Assembly (NCBI GenBank): GCA_026003475.1
Contig: BPHJ01000001.1
Location: forward strand, 124,001-188,000
Direction of reading: 5' to 3'
DNA: 64,000 nucleotides
From: Candidatus Kapaibacterium sp.
Lineage (GTDB): Bacteria; Bacteroidota; Ignavibacteria; Kapaibacteriales; NICIL-2
The notes below the pieces were generated by a model. It saw nothing but the letters and a program-made list of their open reading frames with translations. It ran no database searches and had not been told where the DNA came from. Within the stretch, counting starts at the first letter, position 1. Every line of letters starts with the position of its first letter. Made by a program: the position numbers and the translations under genes. Below are positions 27,907-38,281 of the stretch, in pieces.

Positions 27907-29952
27907 ATGGCAGAGGTACAATCACTAACGTTGCAGCCTCCACACGTCAACGGTCATCAGATCAGCGGTGCCCGGGCCGCAGCGTACGAGGCGCTCCGTG
28001 TTGAATACGAGCGTCTGCTTGCCGAGCTGGATACCGACGTTCGCTCACTGCTTGAACGCTGGAGGGATGAGCTGGCTGCCTACCAAGGCGATGAATACGT
28101 TTACAGTGTGCGCGGGCGAGAGATTCGCGTACAGAATCACGTCGAGTCGCTCTCGCATCTGAAGATTCCCAAGATTGCCACACCGCGATTTTCGGATTGG
28201 GGCGACATCGTGCGGTGGGCGATGCAGGAGAATTTCCCGGGCAAGTTTCCCTACACGGCGGGCGTCTATCCATTCAAGCGACAAAGTGAAGACCCCACGC
28301 GCATGTTCGCGGGAGAAGGAGGACCAGAGCGCACCAATAAGCGTTTCCACTACCTCTCGCACGGCATGCCAGCGGCGCGGCTTTCGACAGCATTCGACTC
28401 GGTGACGCTCTACGGCGAGGACCCCGACCGACGACCGGACATCTACGGCAAGATTGGGAACTCTGGCGTGAGCGTTGCCACCATTGACGATGCAAAAAAG
28501 CTGTACTCCGGATTTGATCTTTGCGCGCCGAGCACATCGGTTTCGATGACAATCAACGGACCGGCGCCAATGATCCTGGCGTTCTTTCTCAACGCAGCGA
28601 TTGACCAAGAATGCGAAAAGTACATTCGCGAGCAGGGACTCACCGAACAGGTTGAGCAGTACATCGAGGAACTCTATCGTCAGCGCGGACTACCTCGGCC
28701 GGTCTATCGCAACATCGCCACCAATGCGCCGGCGGGAGTGCTGCCCGATGGGCACAATGGATTGGGCCTGCTGTTGCTCGGTGTCAGCGGTGATGAAGTG
28801 TTGCCACCAGACATGTATGCAGCGTGCATGCGGCGTGCACTCGAGCAGGTACGCGGCACCGTCCAAGCCGACATCCTCAAGGAAGACCAGGCACAGAACA
28901 CCTGCATATTCTCAACCGAGTTTGCCCTCCGCATGATGGGCGATGTGCAGGAATACTTCATCGCCAACCGTGTCCGCAATTTCTACTCCGTTTCGATTTC
29001 GGGCTATCACATTGCCGAAGCTGGTGCCAATCCTATCACCCAGCTTGCATTCACGCTCGCCAATGGCTTTACCTACGTGGAGTACTACCTCTCGCGGGGG
29101 ATGCACATTGACAAGTTCGCACCGAACCTATCGTTTTTCTTCTCGAACGGTCTCGATCCGGAATACTCGGTCATCGGTCGTGTTGCGCGGCGTATCTGGG
29201 CAAAGGCGATCAAGTACAAATACGGCGGCAATGAACGCTCGCAAATGCTCAAGTACCACATCCAGACATCGGGGCGCTCGCTCCATGCGCAGGAGATCGC
29301 TTTCAATGACATTCGCACGACACTCCAAGCACTCTATGCGATCTACGACAACTGCAACTCGCTCCATACGAATGCCTACGACGAGGCCATCACAACGCCG
29401 ACGGAAGAATCAGTTCGCCGCGCCGTTGCTATTCAGCTTATCATCAACAAAGAGCTTGGTCTTGCCAAGAATGAAAATCCATTGCAAGGTTCGTTCATCA
29501 TCGAGGAGCTGACCGATTTGGTCGAAGAGGCTGTCTACGCAGAATTCCAGCGACTCAATGAACGCGGTGGGGTGCTCGGTGCGATGGAGCTGATGTACCA
29601 GCGCAACAAGATTCAGGAAGAATCGCTCTACTACGAGTCGCTCAAACACAGCGGCAAGCTTCCGATCATCGGTGTCAACACATTCTTGGCAAAAGGTGGC
29701 TCCCCGACAGTAGTTCCGCACGAAGTTATTCGCTCGACGCGGGAAGAGAAAGAGCAGCAGATTGCCAATCTGGAGGCTTTCTGGCGCCGCAATGCCGAGC
29801 GCTCGGAGGCTGCGCTTCGTCGTCTCAAGGATACTGCCCGCCGTGGCGAGAACATTTTCGCAACGCTGATGGAGGTATGCAAAACGTGCTCGCTTGGTCA
29901 GATGACGCATGCTCTCTACCAAGTGGGCGGCCAGTATCGGCGAAATATGTAA
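27907..29952 (+). CDS. Acyl-CoA mutase catalytic subunit (IcmF-like, no fused domains)
   Basis: 681 residues. The whole protein matches the C-terminal mutase half of fused isobutyryl-CoA mutase IcmF. The substrate-pocket pair is Phe134 (in TRMFAGEG) and Gln330 (in DQAQNTCIF), which in this superfamily points to isobutyryl/n-butyryl-CoA rather than methylmalonyl-CoA (Tyr/Arg). The N-terminal cobalamin-binding and MeaB-like GTPase domains of IcmF are absent, and the upstream DNA encodes unrelated proteins, so cobalamin must come from a partner encoded elsewhere, or the gene is an N-terminally truncated remnant. The start is uncertain: ATG 27907 has no room for its AGGAG to act; TTG 27838 is an alternative. 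Confidence 0.85.
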   Translation: MAEVQSLTLQPPHVNGHQISGARAAAYEALRVEYERLLAELDTDVRSLLERWRDELAAYQGDEYVYSVRGREIRVQNHVESLSHLKIPKIATPRFSDWGDIVRWAMQENFPGKFPYTAGVYPFKRQSEDPTRMFAGEGGPERTNKRFHYLSHGMPAARLSTAFDSVTLYGEDPDRRPDIYGKIGNSGVSVATIDDAKKLYSGFDLCAPSTSVSMTINGPAPMILAFFLNAAIDQECEKYIREQGLTEQVEQYIEELYRQRGLPRPVYRNIATNAPAGVLPDGHNGLGLLLLGVSGDEVLPPDMYAACMRRALEQVRGTVQADILKEDQAQNTCIFSTEFALRMMGDVQEYFIANRVRNFYSVSISGYHIAEAGANPITQLAFTLANGFTYVEYYLSRGMHIDKFAPNLSFFFSNGLDPEYSVIGRVARRIWAKAIKYKYGGNERSQMLKYHIQTSGRSLHAQEIAFNDIRTTLQALYAIYDNCNSLHTNAYDEAITTPTEESVRRAVAIQLIINKELGLAKNENPLQGSFIIEELTDLVEEAVYAEFQRLNERGGVLGAMELMYQRNKIQEESLYYESLKHSGKLPIIGVNTFLAKGGSPTVVPHEVIRSTREEKEQQIANLEAFWRRNAERSEAALRRLKDTARRGENIFATLMEVCKTCSLGQMTHALYQVGGQYRRNM

Positions 29953-30001
29953 GTGCCGAGCTTTCTTACCCTCTCAGCCGGCTACTCGGGAAATCGAAAT
30001 C

Positions 30002-31363
30002 ATGCAGGAACAGTTACCCTTACAGCCCACCGCACCGCCGGACTCGGCGAGCGTCCTCCAGCCGCTGGCAGCACGCCTGCGCCCTTCCAAGCTTGAGCAC
30101 ATCGTTGGGCAGGATCACATCCTGGGACTAGGCACACCGCTTCGGCATGCAATCGAGCGTGACCAGGTCCCATCGCTGATCCTGTGGGGACCGCCCGGCA
30201 GCGGCAAGACGACACTGGCACACGTCATCGCACAAACGACCAGTGCGCAGTTTATCCCCCTGAGTGCGGTCAGTGCTGGTGTTGCCGAGTTGCGGAGCGT
30301 CGTTGCTGATGCAGTCAGTCGCTTGCGGCGTACTGGTCAGCGCACGATCATCTTCGTTGATGAGATCCATCGGTGGAGCAAAAGCCAACAAGATGCCGTG
30401 CTGCCTTACGTCGAGGATGGCAGCATTACGCTCATCGGTGCAACGACCGAGAACCCTTCGTTTGAGGTCAATGCTGCCTTGCTGTCGCGAACGCGGGTCG
30501 TTACGTTGCATCCGCTCGAGCCGCAGCACTTAGAGCAAATCCTCGATCGCGCGCTGGCGAGCGCCGAGGGTTTGTCCACGATGAATGTCGAGCTCAGTGC
30601 ACAAGCACGTGACCGGTTGATTGCGCTTGCCGATGGGGATGCCCGACGGATGCTCAATACGCTCGAACTGGCAGCGCAGGCAACGACGCCTGATGCAAGC
30701 GGCAAGCGATTGCTCGATCTGGAGACAATCGAGCAGGCAGCGCAGCAACGGTGGCTCCGCTACGACCGTGCTGGCGAAGAACACTATACCATCATCTCGG
30801 CCCTCCACAAATCTATTCGCGACTCTGATCCTGACGGTGCGCTCTATTGGCTTGGGCGCATGCTCGAAGCAGGCGAGGACCCACTCTACATCGCACGACG
30901 GCTGATTCGCATTGCAAGCGAGGATATCGGACTTGCAGACCCCTTTGCACTGCAACTCTGCGTTGCTGCTCAGCAGGCAGTCCATTTTGTGGGTATGCCA
31001 GAGGGCAATCTTGCCCTTGCTCAAGCTGCGGTGTATGTAGCCTTAGCACCGAAAAGCAATGCGCTCTACCGAGCCTACGGCGCCGTCCAGGAGGACATCG
31101 CACACACGCGTAATGAACCAGTTCCCCTCCATCTGCGCAATGCACCGACCGCCCTGATGAAGCAACTCGGTTATGGTGCAGGCTACAAATACGCGCACGA
31201 GTACAGTGATGCGATCGTCGAACAAGAACACTTGCCTCCCTCGCTGGCGGGCAGACGTTACTACCTGCCGACCAACCGCGGATTCGAGGCAGAATTAGCT
31301 GAACGCATGGAGCGGTGGAACCGTCTGCGTAGGGAACGTCCCAACCACGAACAAGAGCATTAG
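30002..31363 (+). CDS. rarA: Replication-associated recombination ATPase RarA (MgsA)
   Basis: 453 residues, AAA+ clamp-loader-like ATPase. It starts with the family's LAARLRPSKLEHIVGQDHIL block, has Walker A GPPGSGKT (63-70), Walker B IIFVDEIHRW, sensor-1 TLIGATTENPSF and the C-terminal tetramerisation region (HFVGMPEGNLALAQAAVYVA). RarA acts at stalled replication forks. Its stop shares the tetranucleotide TTAG with the convergent envC-like gene. ATG at 30002. Confidence 0.93.
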   Translation: MQEQLPLQPTAPPDSASVLQPLAARLRPSKLEHIVGQDHILGLGTPLRHAIERDQVPSLILWGPPGSGKTTLAHVIAQTTSAQFIPLSAVSAGVAELRSVVADAVSRLRRTGQRTIIFVDEIHRWSKSQQDAVLPYVEDGSITLIGATTENPSFEVNAALLSRTRVVTLHPLEPQHLEQILDRALASAEGLSTMNVELSAQARDRLIALADGDARRMLNTLELAAQATTPDASGKRLLDLETIEQAAQQRWLRYDRAGEEHYTIISALHKSIRDSDPDGALYWLGRMLEAGEDPLYIARRLIRIASEDIGLADPFALQLCVAAQQAVHFVGMPEGNLALAQAAVYVALAPKSNALYRAYGAVQEDIAHTRNEPVPLHLRNAPTALMKQLGYGAGYKYAHEYSDAIVEQEHLPPSLAGRRYYLPTNRGFEAELAERMERWNRLRRERPNHEQEH

Positions 31364-32505
31364 CGCACGACAAAGGTTGGGTCTAATCGCTCCGAGCCTC
31401 GCCAGAGTTCGAAGTGAACGCATGCGCCGCTGAGTGATTCGCCGCTTGTGCCGATTGTTTGTCCGGTGCGAACCTTTTTGCCTTTCTGAACGCTGGCTCG
31501 ATCAAGATTGCCGTACACTGTGCGGAGGCCGTTGCCATGATCAATGATCACCACCGTATTCATCGCGGGGAGCCACTGCACAGATGCTACGGTGCCGTCT
31601 GCGGCAGCGCGGACTGCCGTACCAACCGGCACGGCAAGATCCACTCCCGCATTGAATGCCCGCGCACCGGTCAGTGGATGACGGTATTCGCCATAGCCAC
31701 AAATGATCGTACCGCGGACGGGAGGCTGCAGTGCCGGTAATGGTGCCCCTTTGGAAAGCGGTGCTGAGGAAGCTTTCCGACCTGATCGCGAGAGCCGTTC
31801 AATTGTCCGCTCGATAGCTGCCATGCTAGTACGCAGTTTTTTGAGTTCCTGTTCGACCGACTGGCGGTCACGTCGCAGCTTGCTCAAAAGTTGAGTTCGC
31901 AGCCAGAGCATGCGTTCCAACCGCTGCTGTTCGCGCTGCTGCTGTGCCATGAGCAGTTCTCGGGCAGCGCGGTATTGCTGCAGTTGATCGAGAACAGCGC
32001 GAGTGCTGTCGTGCTGGCGGTGGGTCGTCTGCAGCCGCTGTTCCAGTCGTCGGAGAGCAGCACCAACAATGGCTGTGTCGAGTGCGCTGTCGTCGTCTCC
32101 CTGCGCCTGGTGCAAATCAGCCTGCGCAAGCAAGAGCACAAAACGGCGCATGCGCTCGACGTCGTTGCTCAGCGCAGTGCGATAACCGTTGCGTTGTCCC
32201 TCTAATGCGCGCTGGCGCGACGCCAATGCACGGAGTTCATCATCGAGAAGTCGAACGTACCGACGCTGCCGTTCCAGGAGCTGCTCGAGTTCCTTGACCG
32301 CGCGGGCAGTGTTTCGCTCCTTGTCGGCTAAGTCGCGAATTTTCCGTTCACGTTGCTGGATTGTCCGTTGGAGTTCACGCAATTGGCTCTGCCGAGCGCT
32401 CATCGGTTCGGATTGTTGGGTATGTGCATGCCGCTTTGCTTTCTGTGCCTGGAGCGGTCCAGCACCGATAAGCACGACAAGCAGCAGCAGAAGTCGGAGC
32501 AGCAT
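31360..32505 (-). CDS. EnvC-like degenerate M23 peptidase / amidase activator
   Basis: 381 residues: signal peptide (1-21, ending LQA), long coiled-coil (about 35-250, rich in Arg/Glu/Leu) and a C-terminal M23/LytM fold. Key zinc and catalytic residues are altered: the usual H-x3-D is NAGVD, the YxHL histidine is Asn (TVYGNLD), and the HxH motif is CVHFE. This is the pattern of EnvC/NlpD-type activators of cell-wall amidases rather than an active endopeptidase. It probably acts in the periplasm during division. It is followed on the minus strand by rarA's convergent end and preceded, 3 bp away, by murA. Confidence 0.85.
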   Translation of the reverse strand: MLLRLLLLLVVLIGAGPLQAQKAKRHAHTQQSEPMSARQSQLRELQRTIQQRERKIRDLADKERNTARAVKELEQLLERQRRYVRLLDDELRALASRQRALEGQRNGYRTALSNDVERMRRFVLLLAQADLHQAQGDDDSALDTAIVGAALRRLEQRLQTTHRQHDSTRAVLDQLQQYRAARELLMAQQQREQQRLERMLWLRTQLLSKLRRDRQSVEQELKKLRTSMAAIERTIERLSRSGRKASSAPLSKGAPLPALQPPVRGTIICGYGEYRHPLTGARAFNAGVDLAVPVGTAVRAAADGTVASVQWLPAMNTVVIIDHGNGLRTVYGNLDRASVQKGKKVRTGQTIGTSGESLSGACVHFELWRGSERLDPTFVVR

Positions 32506-32508
32506 TGG

Positions 32509-33777
32509 CTAATACTCGTCGGTCTGAACACGTTCGATCCGTGCGCCGAGCTGCCGCAAACGCTCCTCCATGCGTTCGTATCCGCGATCGAGGTGGTACA
32601 CCCGCAGCACTTCTGTTTGCCCCTCGGCGACAAGCCCAGCCAAGATGAGCGATGCACTTGCACGCAAGTCGCTCGACATCACGGTCGCTCCTTGCAAGCG
32701 CGCGTTGCCCGTTACAATTGCGGTATTCTCGACCACCTCGATTTCAGCACCCAGGCGGTGCAGTTCGGGCACGTACCCAAAACGAGTGGGATAGATCATG
32801 TCGGTTATCCGCGAGCTCCCATCGGCGGTGAGCATCAGCGTTGTCCAAAGTGCCTGGACGTCGGTTGGAAAACCCGGATAGGGCGCCGTTGTCACGCTTG
32901 ATGCATGCAGAGGAGCATTGCTCCGCAATTCGATCACCGTTCCGCTAATGTCGAGCGAGCAGCCGACTTCCTCCAGCTTATCGAGTACGGTGCCCAAATG
33001 GTACGGATTGGCATCAACGACGCGTATCGAACCACGAGTCATTGCTGCAGCGATGAGATACGTTGCGGTTTCGATCCGATCGGGGATATTGTCGAAGGTG
33101 GGGATTGGATGGAGAGCTGGTACTCCCTCGATACGCAGCGTCGAGGTGCCGATGCCTTCGATGTGCGCACCCATGGCAGAGAGCATCTGTGCCAATGCGG
33201 TGACTTCTGGTTCAATCGCGGCGTTCGTGAGTACTGTTTCTCCCTCTGCCAGGGATGCAGCGTAGAGGATGTTGACGGTTGCTCCTACCGATGGAATATC
33301 CAGGTGAATAGCTGCTCCGCGGAGCCGCTCAGCACGTGCATTGATGTAGCCGTGCTCAATGCTAATCTCGGCACCGAGCCGCTCCATGCCTTTCAGATGT
33401 AGGTCCACTGGTCGCGGACCAAATGCACAGCCGCCAGGTAACGATACGCGTGCACGTCCATATCGCGCCAGTAGTGGTCCGAGAACGTAAATCGAGGCGC
33501 GCATTTTTTTGACATGTTCGTAGGGCGCTTCGAACGTGGTGATGGTGCGTGTGTCGAGAAACAGATCGCCAGCATTATCGAGCTCGACATGTGCGCCGAG
33601 CGTGGCCAGGAGCCGTGACATTGTCCAGACATCGCGTAAATTCGGCGTGCGGCGAATGCGATAAACGCCTGGTGCCAACAGCGTCGCGGGCATCAGAGCA
33701 AGAACAGCGTTTTTCGAGCCGGCAACCCGAAGCGTGCCACGCAGAGGCTGCCCGCCTTCGATAATGAATTTGTCCAT
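32509..33777 (-). CDS. murA: UDP-GlcNAc 1-carboxyvinyltransferase MurA
   Basis: 422 residues, normal for MurA. It transfers enolpyruvate from PEP to UDP-GlcNAc, the first committed step of peptidoglycan synthesis. Visible catalytic features: SKNA with the conserved Lys (residue 22) and the fosfomycin-target Cys at 117 in LPGGCAFGPRPVDLH, so fosfomycin sensitivity would be expected from this residue. ATG at 33777 aligns with family starts (MDKFIIEGGQPLRG). It lies 3 bp upstream of the envC-like gene. Confidence 0.97.
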   Translation of the reverse strand: MDKFIIEGGQPLRGTLRVAGSKNAVLALMPATLLAPGVYRIRRTPNLRDVWTMSRLLATLGAHVELDNAGDLFLDTRTITTFEAPYEHVKKMRASIYVLGPLLARYGRARVSLPGGCAFGPRPVDLHLKGMERLGAEISIEHGYINARAERLRGAAIHLDIPSVGATVNILYAASLAEGETVLTNAAIEPEVTALAQMLSAMGAHIEGIGTSTLRIEGVPALHPIPTFDNIPDRIETATYLIAAAMTRGSIRVVDANPYHLGTVLDKLEEVGCSLDISGTVIELRSNAPLHASSVTTAPYPGFPTDVQALWTTLMLTADGSSRITDMIYPTRFGYVPELHRLGAEIEVVENTAIVTGNARLQGATVMSSDLRASASLILAGLVAEGQTEVLRVYHLDRGYERMEERLRQLGARIERVQTDEY

Positions 33778-33849
33778 CGAATTACGAAATGATGACCGCA
33801 CGAAATTACACCGGTGCCCAAAGCACCATGGACCATCAAACCCAGACCT

Positions 33850-34398
33850 ATGCAACCGAATTGGTTTGTTGGACTCAAGGCAGTTAGCCCGGCGCCGCTA
33901 CGGTGTCCACCTCTGGCAGAGGGAATGCGGTTGCTGCATCTGGAGGATTACCACGTGACCGTTGCTTTTTTCGGAAAACTTGCCGATGATCCGACACCGC
34001 TGCTGGCGGAGATGCTGCACCGGATGCGTCGCCCGCGGTTGTCGGCAACAGCGGTGCGCGCAGTGTTGCTCCCACGTCCAGCCTGGGCCAGTGTGGTCGC
34101 TCTGTGTTTTGGTGAGGGGAATGCAGAGCTTTGTTCCTTCATTGCCACCTGGCGAGATCAGCTTCGGCAGCAGCTCGGGTTGGAGCCGGAGAGCAGGAGC
34201 GTCCTTCCTCATCTGACCGTTGTTCGCATGAAGCCTAATCAAATGCTCGGCGCGTCCCGCCAGGAGTGGGCAACGGCACTCCAGCAGCAGCTCCCGCATC
34301 GGTTTGAGTTTGTACAGTTGGGACTCTACACCTGGAACGAGCGTGCCGCGCCATCAGAGCCACGCTACCGGATGACCGTGTCGGTTGATCTCCTCTGA
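33850..34398 (+). CDS. thpR: RNA 2',3'-cyclic phosphodiesterase (2H family, ThpR-like)
   Basis: 182 residues with the two HxTx motifs that define 2H phosphoesterases: HVTVAFFG near residue 37 and HLTVVRM near 120. The N-terminus (NWFVGLKAV) also fits the LigT/ThpR family. It would open 2',3'-cyclic phosphates on RNA ends. It is divergent from murA with a 72-bp gap. Confidence 0.85.
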   Translation: MQPNWFVGLKAVSPAPLRCPPLAEGMRLLHLEDYHVTVAFFGKLADDPTPLLAEMLHRMRRPRLSATAVRAVLLPRPAWASVVALCFGEGNAELCSFIATWRDQLRQQLGLEPESRSVLPHLTVVRMKPNQMLGASRQEWATALQQQLPHRFEFVQLGLYTWNERAAPSEPRYRMTVSVDLL

Positions 34399-34479
34399 AG
34401 CGGTAAACCTTCCGATGCTGCAGTAGGCGCCAACAGGCACGCAATCCTGACTGCTTTGGCTATCGAACGAGCACTGCTC

Positions 34480-35184
34480 TTAGGTGAGCAGTTGCATGAG
34501 CTTGCGCTTGGCAACCGGTAAGATGGTCTCCGTGTAGGGAAAGTCCAGTTCGGTTTCGCATGTGAATGTGGCAGGGTTGGGCAGATCGGGATACTGCGCG
34601 ATGAGCTGCCGCTTGATCGTTTCCGGTGCGCTCCAAATACCGCGGCACTGGAGTCTGAGCACTTCGCTGGTGCGGAGTGCGCGATACCGGTCGCCATGCT
34701 CGACAAGCTGTGAGGCGGTATATCGCAACACGTGCACGGTGTAGGTTCGATGCTCGGGGATGAGGACATACCCTTCGCTGGTGTACATCGGCAGCAAGCC
34801 AACGTTGGTCAGTGTGATGTTCTCCTCGACGAAATCGAACAGTGCAGTTCCTTCCTCGATCGCATCTTCGATCAGTGGCAGTGCCCAGCGGATGAGCTCG
34901 AACATCTGCTCGATGGTGGTTGTTGCCGCTGACTCGGTATCCTCGGGAGGTGGTGTTTGGGCAGGAGGGAGAAAGCGATGCAGATCGTTCGGATGCAGTT
35001 GCTCGTGCTGCTGCACCAAGTGGGTGAGCGTGCGGTAGAGTTCAATTGCGTCCCGGAGTGCCGGATAAAGCTGGTTGCGGCGAAATTGTCCGACCGTTGC
35101 GGCAATGGCTGCTTTGATCTGGTACTGCCGCTGTTCAAGATCGTCGTAGGGACACGTGAACAGTTCTAACGTGAGCTTTTGCAT
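34480..35184 (-). CDS. Unknown soluble protein
   Basis: 234 residues, family not recognised. It has no signal peptide or membrane helix. A Pro/Thr/Glu linker (LPPAQTPPPEDTES, about 75-92) joins a helical N-terminal part to a mixed alpha/beta C-terminal part containing IPEHRTYTVHVLRY and the end LPVAKRKLMQLL. The ATG at 35184 has a strong ribosome site (GGAGGT), and a good Bacteroidota-type promoter lies just upstream, so the gene is well supported as real. Confidence 0.75.
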   Translation of the reverse strand: MQKLTLELFTCPYDDLEQRQYQIKAAIAATVGQFRRNQLYPALRDAIELYRTLTHLVQQHEQLHPNDLHRFLPPAQTPPPEDTESAATTTIEQMFELIRWALPLIEDAIEEGTALFDFVEENITLTNVGLLPMYTSEGYVLIPEHRTYTVHVLRYTASQLVEHGDRYRALRTSEVLRLQCRGIWSAPETIKRQLIAQYPDLPNPATFTCETELDFPYTETILPVAKRKLMQLLT

Positions 35185-35218
35185 TGCAAAACCTCCGTTG
35201 AATGAACAACTCCACATG

Positions 35219-35249
35219 CAAACATATCGGCCGATTGGGTCAGGACAAT
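35219..35249 (-). promoter_or_regulatory. Bacteroidota-type promoter
   Basis: On the minus strand: ATTG (35249-35246), 19-bp spacer, TATGTTTG (35226-35219). It is 34 bp upstream of the ATG of the unknown gene at 35184. Confidence 0.45.
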
Positions 35250-35371
35250 AGCAGTAGCAATGGTCAAGTGCTGCTGGTAGCAGTGCCTGCGTCGGAGAGT
35301 GGGTGTATTTTCGCGCTCACGTGCTCTGCCGATGGCGCGGTAGAACTTCTGGACCTTGCGTTGGTGCAACG

Positions 35372-36502
35372 ATGCTGTTCGAATTATTACTTTGGATTGA
35401 CCGCACGATGGGACCGCCGGGCTTTGGTGTGTTCCGCTACGTTACCTTTCGCTCTGCAGCGGCAGCTATCACGGCATTAGCGATCAGCTTCCTGGTTGGT
35501 CCGCGATTGATCGGTCTGCTCCGCCGCCGCCAAATTGGTGAGCAAGCGAAAGCAGAGCTGGCAACGACGGGCAACCATGCCGCGAAGGCAGGAACACCAA
35601 CCATGGGGGGAATTATTGTGCTCCTGGCGGTGATTGTGCCAACTGTTCTGTGGGCGAATGTCCACAATGCATTTGTCTGGTCTGTTGCGATCGTCACGCT
35701 CTGGCTTGGTGGTGTTGGTTTTCTCGATGACTATCTCAAGGTAGTACGCAAACTGCCGAAGGGGCTGATCGCACGTTACAAGCTCGTGGGACAGATTGCT
35801 ATCGGCTTGGCGCTCGGCTGCGCGATTTACTTTGCTCCAGAATTGTTCAGCACGACCTATGCACAGGTCAAGACACTCACGACCGTCCCCTTTGCCAAGC
35901 ATGTCAACTTCGACTGGGGCGTGTTCTACATTCCGATGGTAGTGTTTGTCGTGACGGCGACGTCGAATGCCGTAAACCTTACCGATGGACTCGACGGTCT
36001 GGCAATTGGGACAATTGGCATTGCAGCGTTGGCGCTGGCATTGATTGCCTACGTGAGCGGCAATGCCGTATTCGCGCAGTACCTGACGATCATGCATCTT
36101 CGAGGCGCCGACGAGCTGACCATCTTTGCCGCAGCAATGGTTGGAGCGGCCTTGGGATTTCTGTGGTTCAATGCATATCCAGCGCAAGTGTTTATGGGCG
36201 ATACCGGCTCGCTTGCGCTCGGTGGGGCAATCGGGGGATTGTGTGTGCTCATCAAGAAAGAATTTCTGCTGCCCATTCTCGGTGGGGTGTTCTTTGCGGA
36301 AACATTATCGGTCATCGCGCAAGTGGCGTACTTCAAATACACCAAGCGTCGCTATGGGGAGGGAAAGCGATTGTTCCGTATGGCACCACTCCACCATCAT
36401 TTTGAGCGCTGTGGCTGGCACGAAGCGAAGGTTGTTGTTCGCTTCTACATCGTGGCCATTATCCTTGCGATCGTGACAATGGCAACATTCAAGGTTCGAT
36501 AA
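35372..36502 (+). CDS. mraY: Phospho-MurNAc-pentapeptide transferase MraY
   Basis: 376 residues, about ten membrane helices. It makes lipid I from UDP-MurNAc-pentapeptide and undecaprenyl phosphate. Signatures: AGTPTMGG near residue 72, [22 protein letters not shown] and the C-terminal HHHFE motif ([14 protein letters not shown]). ATG at 35372. Unusually it stands outside a classical mur cluster here, next to a carboxylase gene 4 bp downstream. Confidence 0.96.
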   Translation: MLFELLLWIDRTMGPPGFGVFRYVTFRSAAAAITALAISFLVGPRLIGLLRRRQIGEQAKAELATTGNHAAKAGTPTMGGIIVLLAVIVPTVLWANVHNAFVWSVAIVTLWLGGVGFLDDYLKVVRKLPKGLIARYKLVGQIAIGLALGCAIYFAPELFSTTYAQVKTLTTVPFAKHVNFDWGVFYIPMVVFVVTATSNAVNLTDGLDGLAIGTIGIAALALALIAYVSGNAVFAQYLTIMHLRGADELTIFAAAMVGAALGFLWFNAYPAQVFMGDTGSLALGGAIGGLCVLIKKEFLLPILGGVFFAETLSVIAQVAYFKYTKRRYGEGKRLFRMAPLHHHFERCGWHEAKVVVRFYIVAIILAIVTMATFKVR

Positions 36503-36506
36503 TTAC

Positions 36507-38060
36507 ATGCAGCGTAGTATGGATCGTTTCGCGCAGTTGGAAGAATATCGTCAGCAAGCGTTGCTCGGTGGTGGCGCCGAGCGGATCGCGGAACAACACC
36601 GAAAGGGCAAACTGACAGCCCGCGAACGGTTGGATGTGCTGTTGGATCCTGGATCGTTCGAGGAATTCGACATGTTCGTTCGCCATCGCTCCAGCGGTTT
36701 TGGGCTTGAGCGGCAGCGACCATTTGGCGATGGTGTCGTCACTGGTGTTGGCACTATCGGTGGGCGAACGGTCTGTGTTTTTTCGCAAGACTTCACCGTC
36801 TTCGGTGGGTCTCTCAGCGAAGCACATGCTGAAAAAATCTGCAAGGTGATGGACCTTGCGCTCAAGATTGGTGCACCGTTGATCGGCATCAACGATTCCG
36901 GCGGCGCACGAATTCAAGAGGGGGTCGTATCGCTCGGCGGCTATGCGGACATCTTTTTGCGCAATACGCTTGCCAGTGGCGTTATCCCCCAAATCTCGGT
37001 CATCATGGGTCCCTGTGCGGGAGGTGCAGTGTATTCGCCAGCCATCACCGACTTTGTGTTCATGGTTCGTGGATCGTCGTACATGTTTGTGACCGGTCCG
37101 AATGTGGTCAAGACAGTCACGCACGAGGACGTCACTTTCGATGAACTCGGTGGCGCGGAAACGCATGCCACCAAATCGGGAGTTGCCCACTTTGTGTTCG
37201 ACAATGAAGTGGACACGTTGCTGTCGGTTCGGAAGCTGGTTGGTTTTTTGCCGTCGTCGAATGCATCGCCACTGCCATCGGTTCCAACGCGGGATGATCC
37301 GGAGCGCCTTTGCCCGCGCCTGGACCGCATCATTCCAGCCGATCCAAGCCAGCCGTACGACATGCACGAGGTTATCACTGAGATTGCCGACGAAGGTGAC
37401 TTTTTCGAGGTGCATGCCGACTACGCGCCAAACATTATCGTGGGTTTTGCGACGCTGGGTGGAATGCCTGTTGGTATTGTTGCCAACCAGCCGAATGCAC
37501 TGGCAGGAGTGCTCGATATCAACAGCTCCGTCAAGGCTGCACGCTTTGTTCGCTTCTGCGATTGCTTCAACATTCCGCTGGTGGTACTCGTTGATGTTCC
37601 CGGTTTCTTGCCCGGCACAGATCAAGAATGGAACGGCATCATTCGTCATGGCGCGAAGCTGCTCTATGCCTTCTGTGAAGCGACCGTTCCGAAGCTTACG
37701 GTCATCACACGGAAAGCCTATGGTGGCGCCTACGACGTGATGAATTCAAAACACATTCGCGGTGATTACAATCTGGCATGGGTAACGGCAGAGATCGCGG
37801 TCATGGGTGCAAAGGGAGCCGTCGAGATTCTCTTCCGCAAAGAGCTCGAACGGGCAGAGAACAAAGAGGAGCGCGCTCGTCAATTGGAGGAAGAATACAA
37901 CAACCAATTTGCGCATCCCTACCGTGCTGCCGAGCGTGGTTATGTTGATGATGTGATCATTCCAAGTCATACGCGCAGGCGCTTGGTGCGTGCACTCAAG
38001 AGACTCTCGTCGAAGCGCGATGCGAATCCACTGAAAAAGCATGGCAATATTCCGTTGTGA
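36507..38060 (+). CDS. pccB: Acyl-CoA (propionyl-CoA) carboxylase beta subunit
   Basis: 517 residues, biotin-dependent carboxyltransferase. Family blocks include [51 protein letters not shown] and [13 protein letters not shown]. It transfers CO2 from biotin to propionyl-CoA or a similar acyl-CoA. The alpha (biotin carboxylase) subunit is not in the window. The acyl-CoA mutase at 27.9 kb may belong to a related acid metabolism, but the two are not an operon. Substrate cannot be fixed from sequence alone. Confidence 0.93.
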   Translation: MQRSMDRFAQLEEYRQQALLGGGAERIAEQHRKGKLTARERLDVLLDPGSFEEFDMFVRHRSSGFGLERQRPFGDGVVTGVGTIGGRTVCVFSQDFTVFGGSLSEAHAEKICKVMDLALKIGAPLIGINDSGGARIQEGVVSLGGYADIFLRNTLASGVIPQISVIMGPCAGGAVYSPAITDFVFMVRGSSYMFVTGPNVVKTVTHEDVTFDELGGAETHATKSGVAHFVFDNEVDTLLSVRKLVGFLPSSNASPLPSVPTRDDPERLCPRLDRIIPADPSQPYDMHEVITEIADEGDFFEVHADYAPNIIVGFATLGGMPVGIVANQPNALAGVLDINSSVKAARFVRFCDCFNIPLVVLVDVPGFLPGTDQEWNGIIRHGAKLLYAFCEATVPKLTVITRKAYGGAYDVMNSKHIRGDYNLAWVTAEIAVMGAKGAVEILFRKELERAENKEERARQLEEEYNNQFAHPYRAAERGYVDDVIIPSHTRRRLVRALKRLSSKRDANPLKKHGNIPL

Positions 38061-38157
38061 TGTTTGCGTGTGATTACAGAGTGGTACTGCAGAGCGTGTA
38101 ACCTGCAATGCAAGGATTCATGCGGCTTCCAGGGTGATCATTCGATCGCAAGCTACA

Positions 38158-38189
38158 GCTCCTGATGGAGAGGAGCGAAAAATTTTTTT
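38158..38189 (+). terminator. Terminator after pccB
   Basis: GCTCCT (38158-38163) pairs with AGGAGC (38171-38176) over a 7-base loop, followed by GAAAAA and a run of seven T. The stem is short but the T-tract is good. Confidence 0.55.
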
Positions 38190-38207
38190 GTGCTGATGAA
38201 AATTTCT

Positions 38208-38239
38208 CTTGTAAAATCGCTTTCGATTTTGTAGTATTG
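38208..38239 (+). promoter_or_regulatory. Possible promoter of the histone-like gene
   Basis: CTTG at 38208-38211, 20-bp spacer, TAGTATTG at 38232-38239: near match to TTTG-N20-TANNTTTG, in a very AT-rich stretch. It lies 42 bp before the ATG. Confidence 0.4.
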
Positions 38240-38281
38240 CGTTGCATTTTGTTTGTATCACTTTAGTGCAAAGAGGTCGCT

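Noticed and set aside
34473-34492. Inverted repeat ACTGCTC/GAGCAGT between thpR and the next gene
   Set aside because: Overlaps coding sequence of the unknown minus-strand gene and has no T-tract, so not called a terminator.
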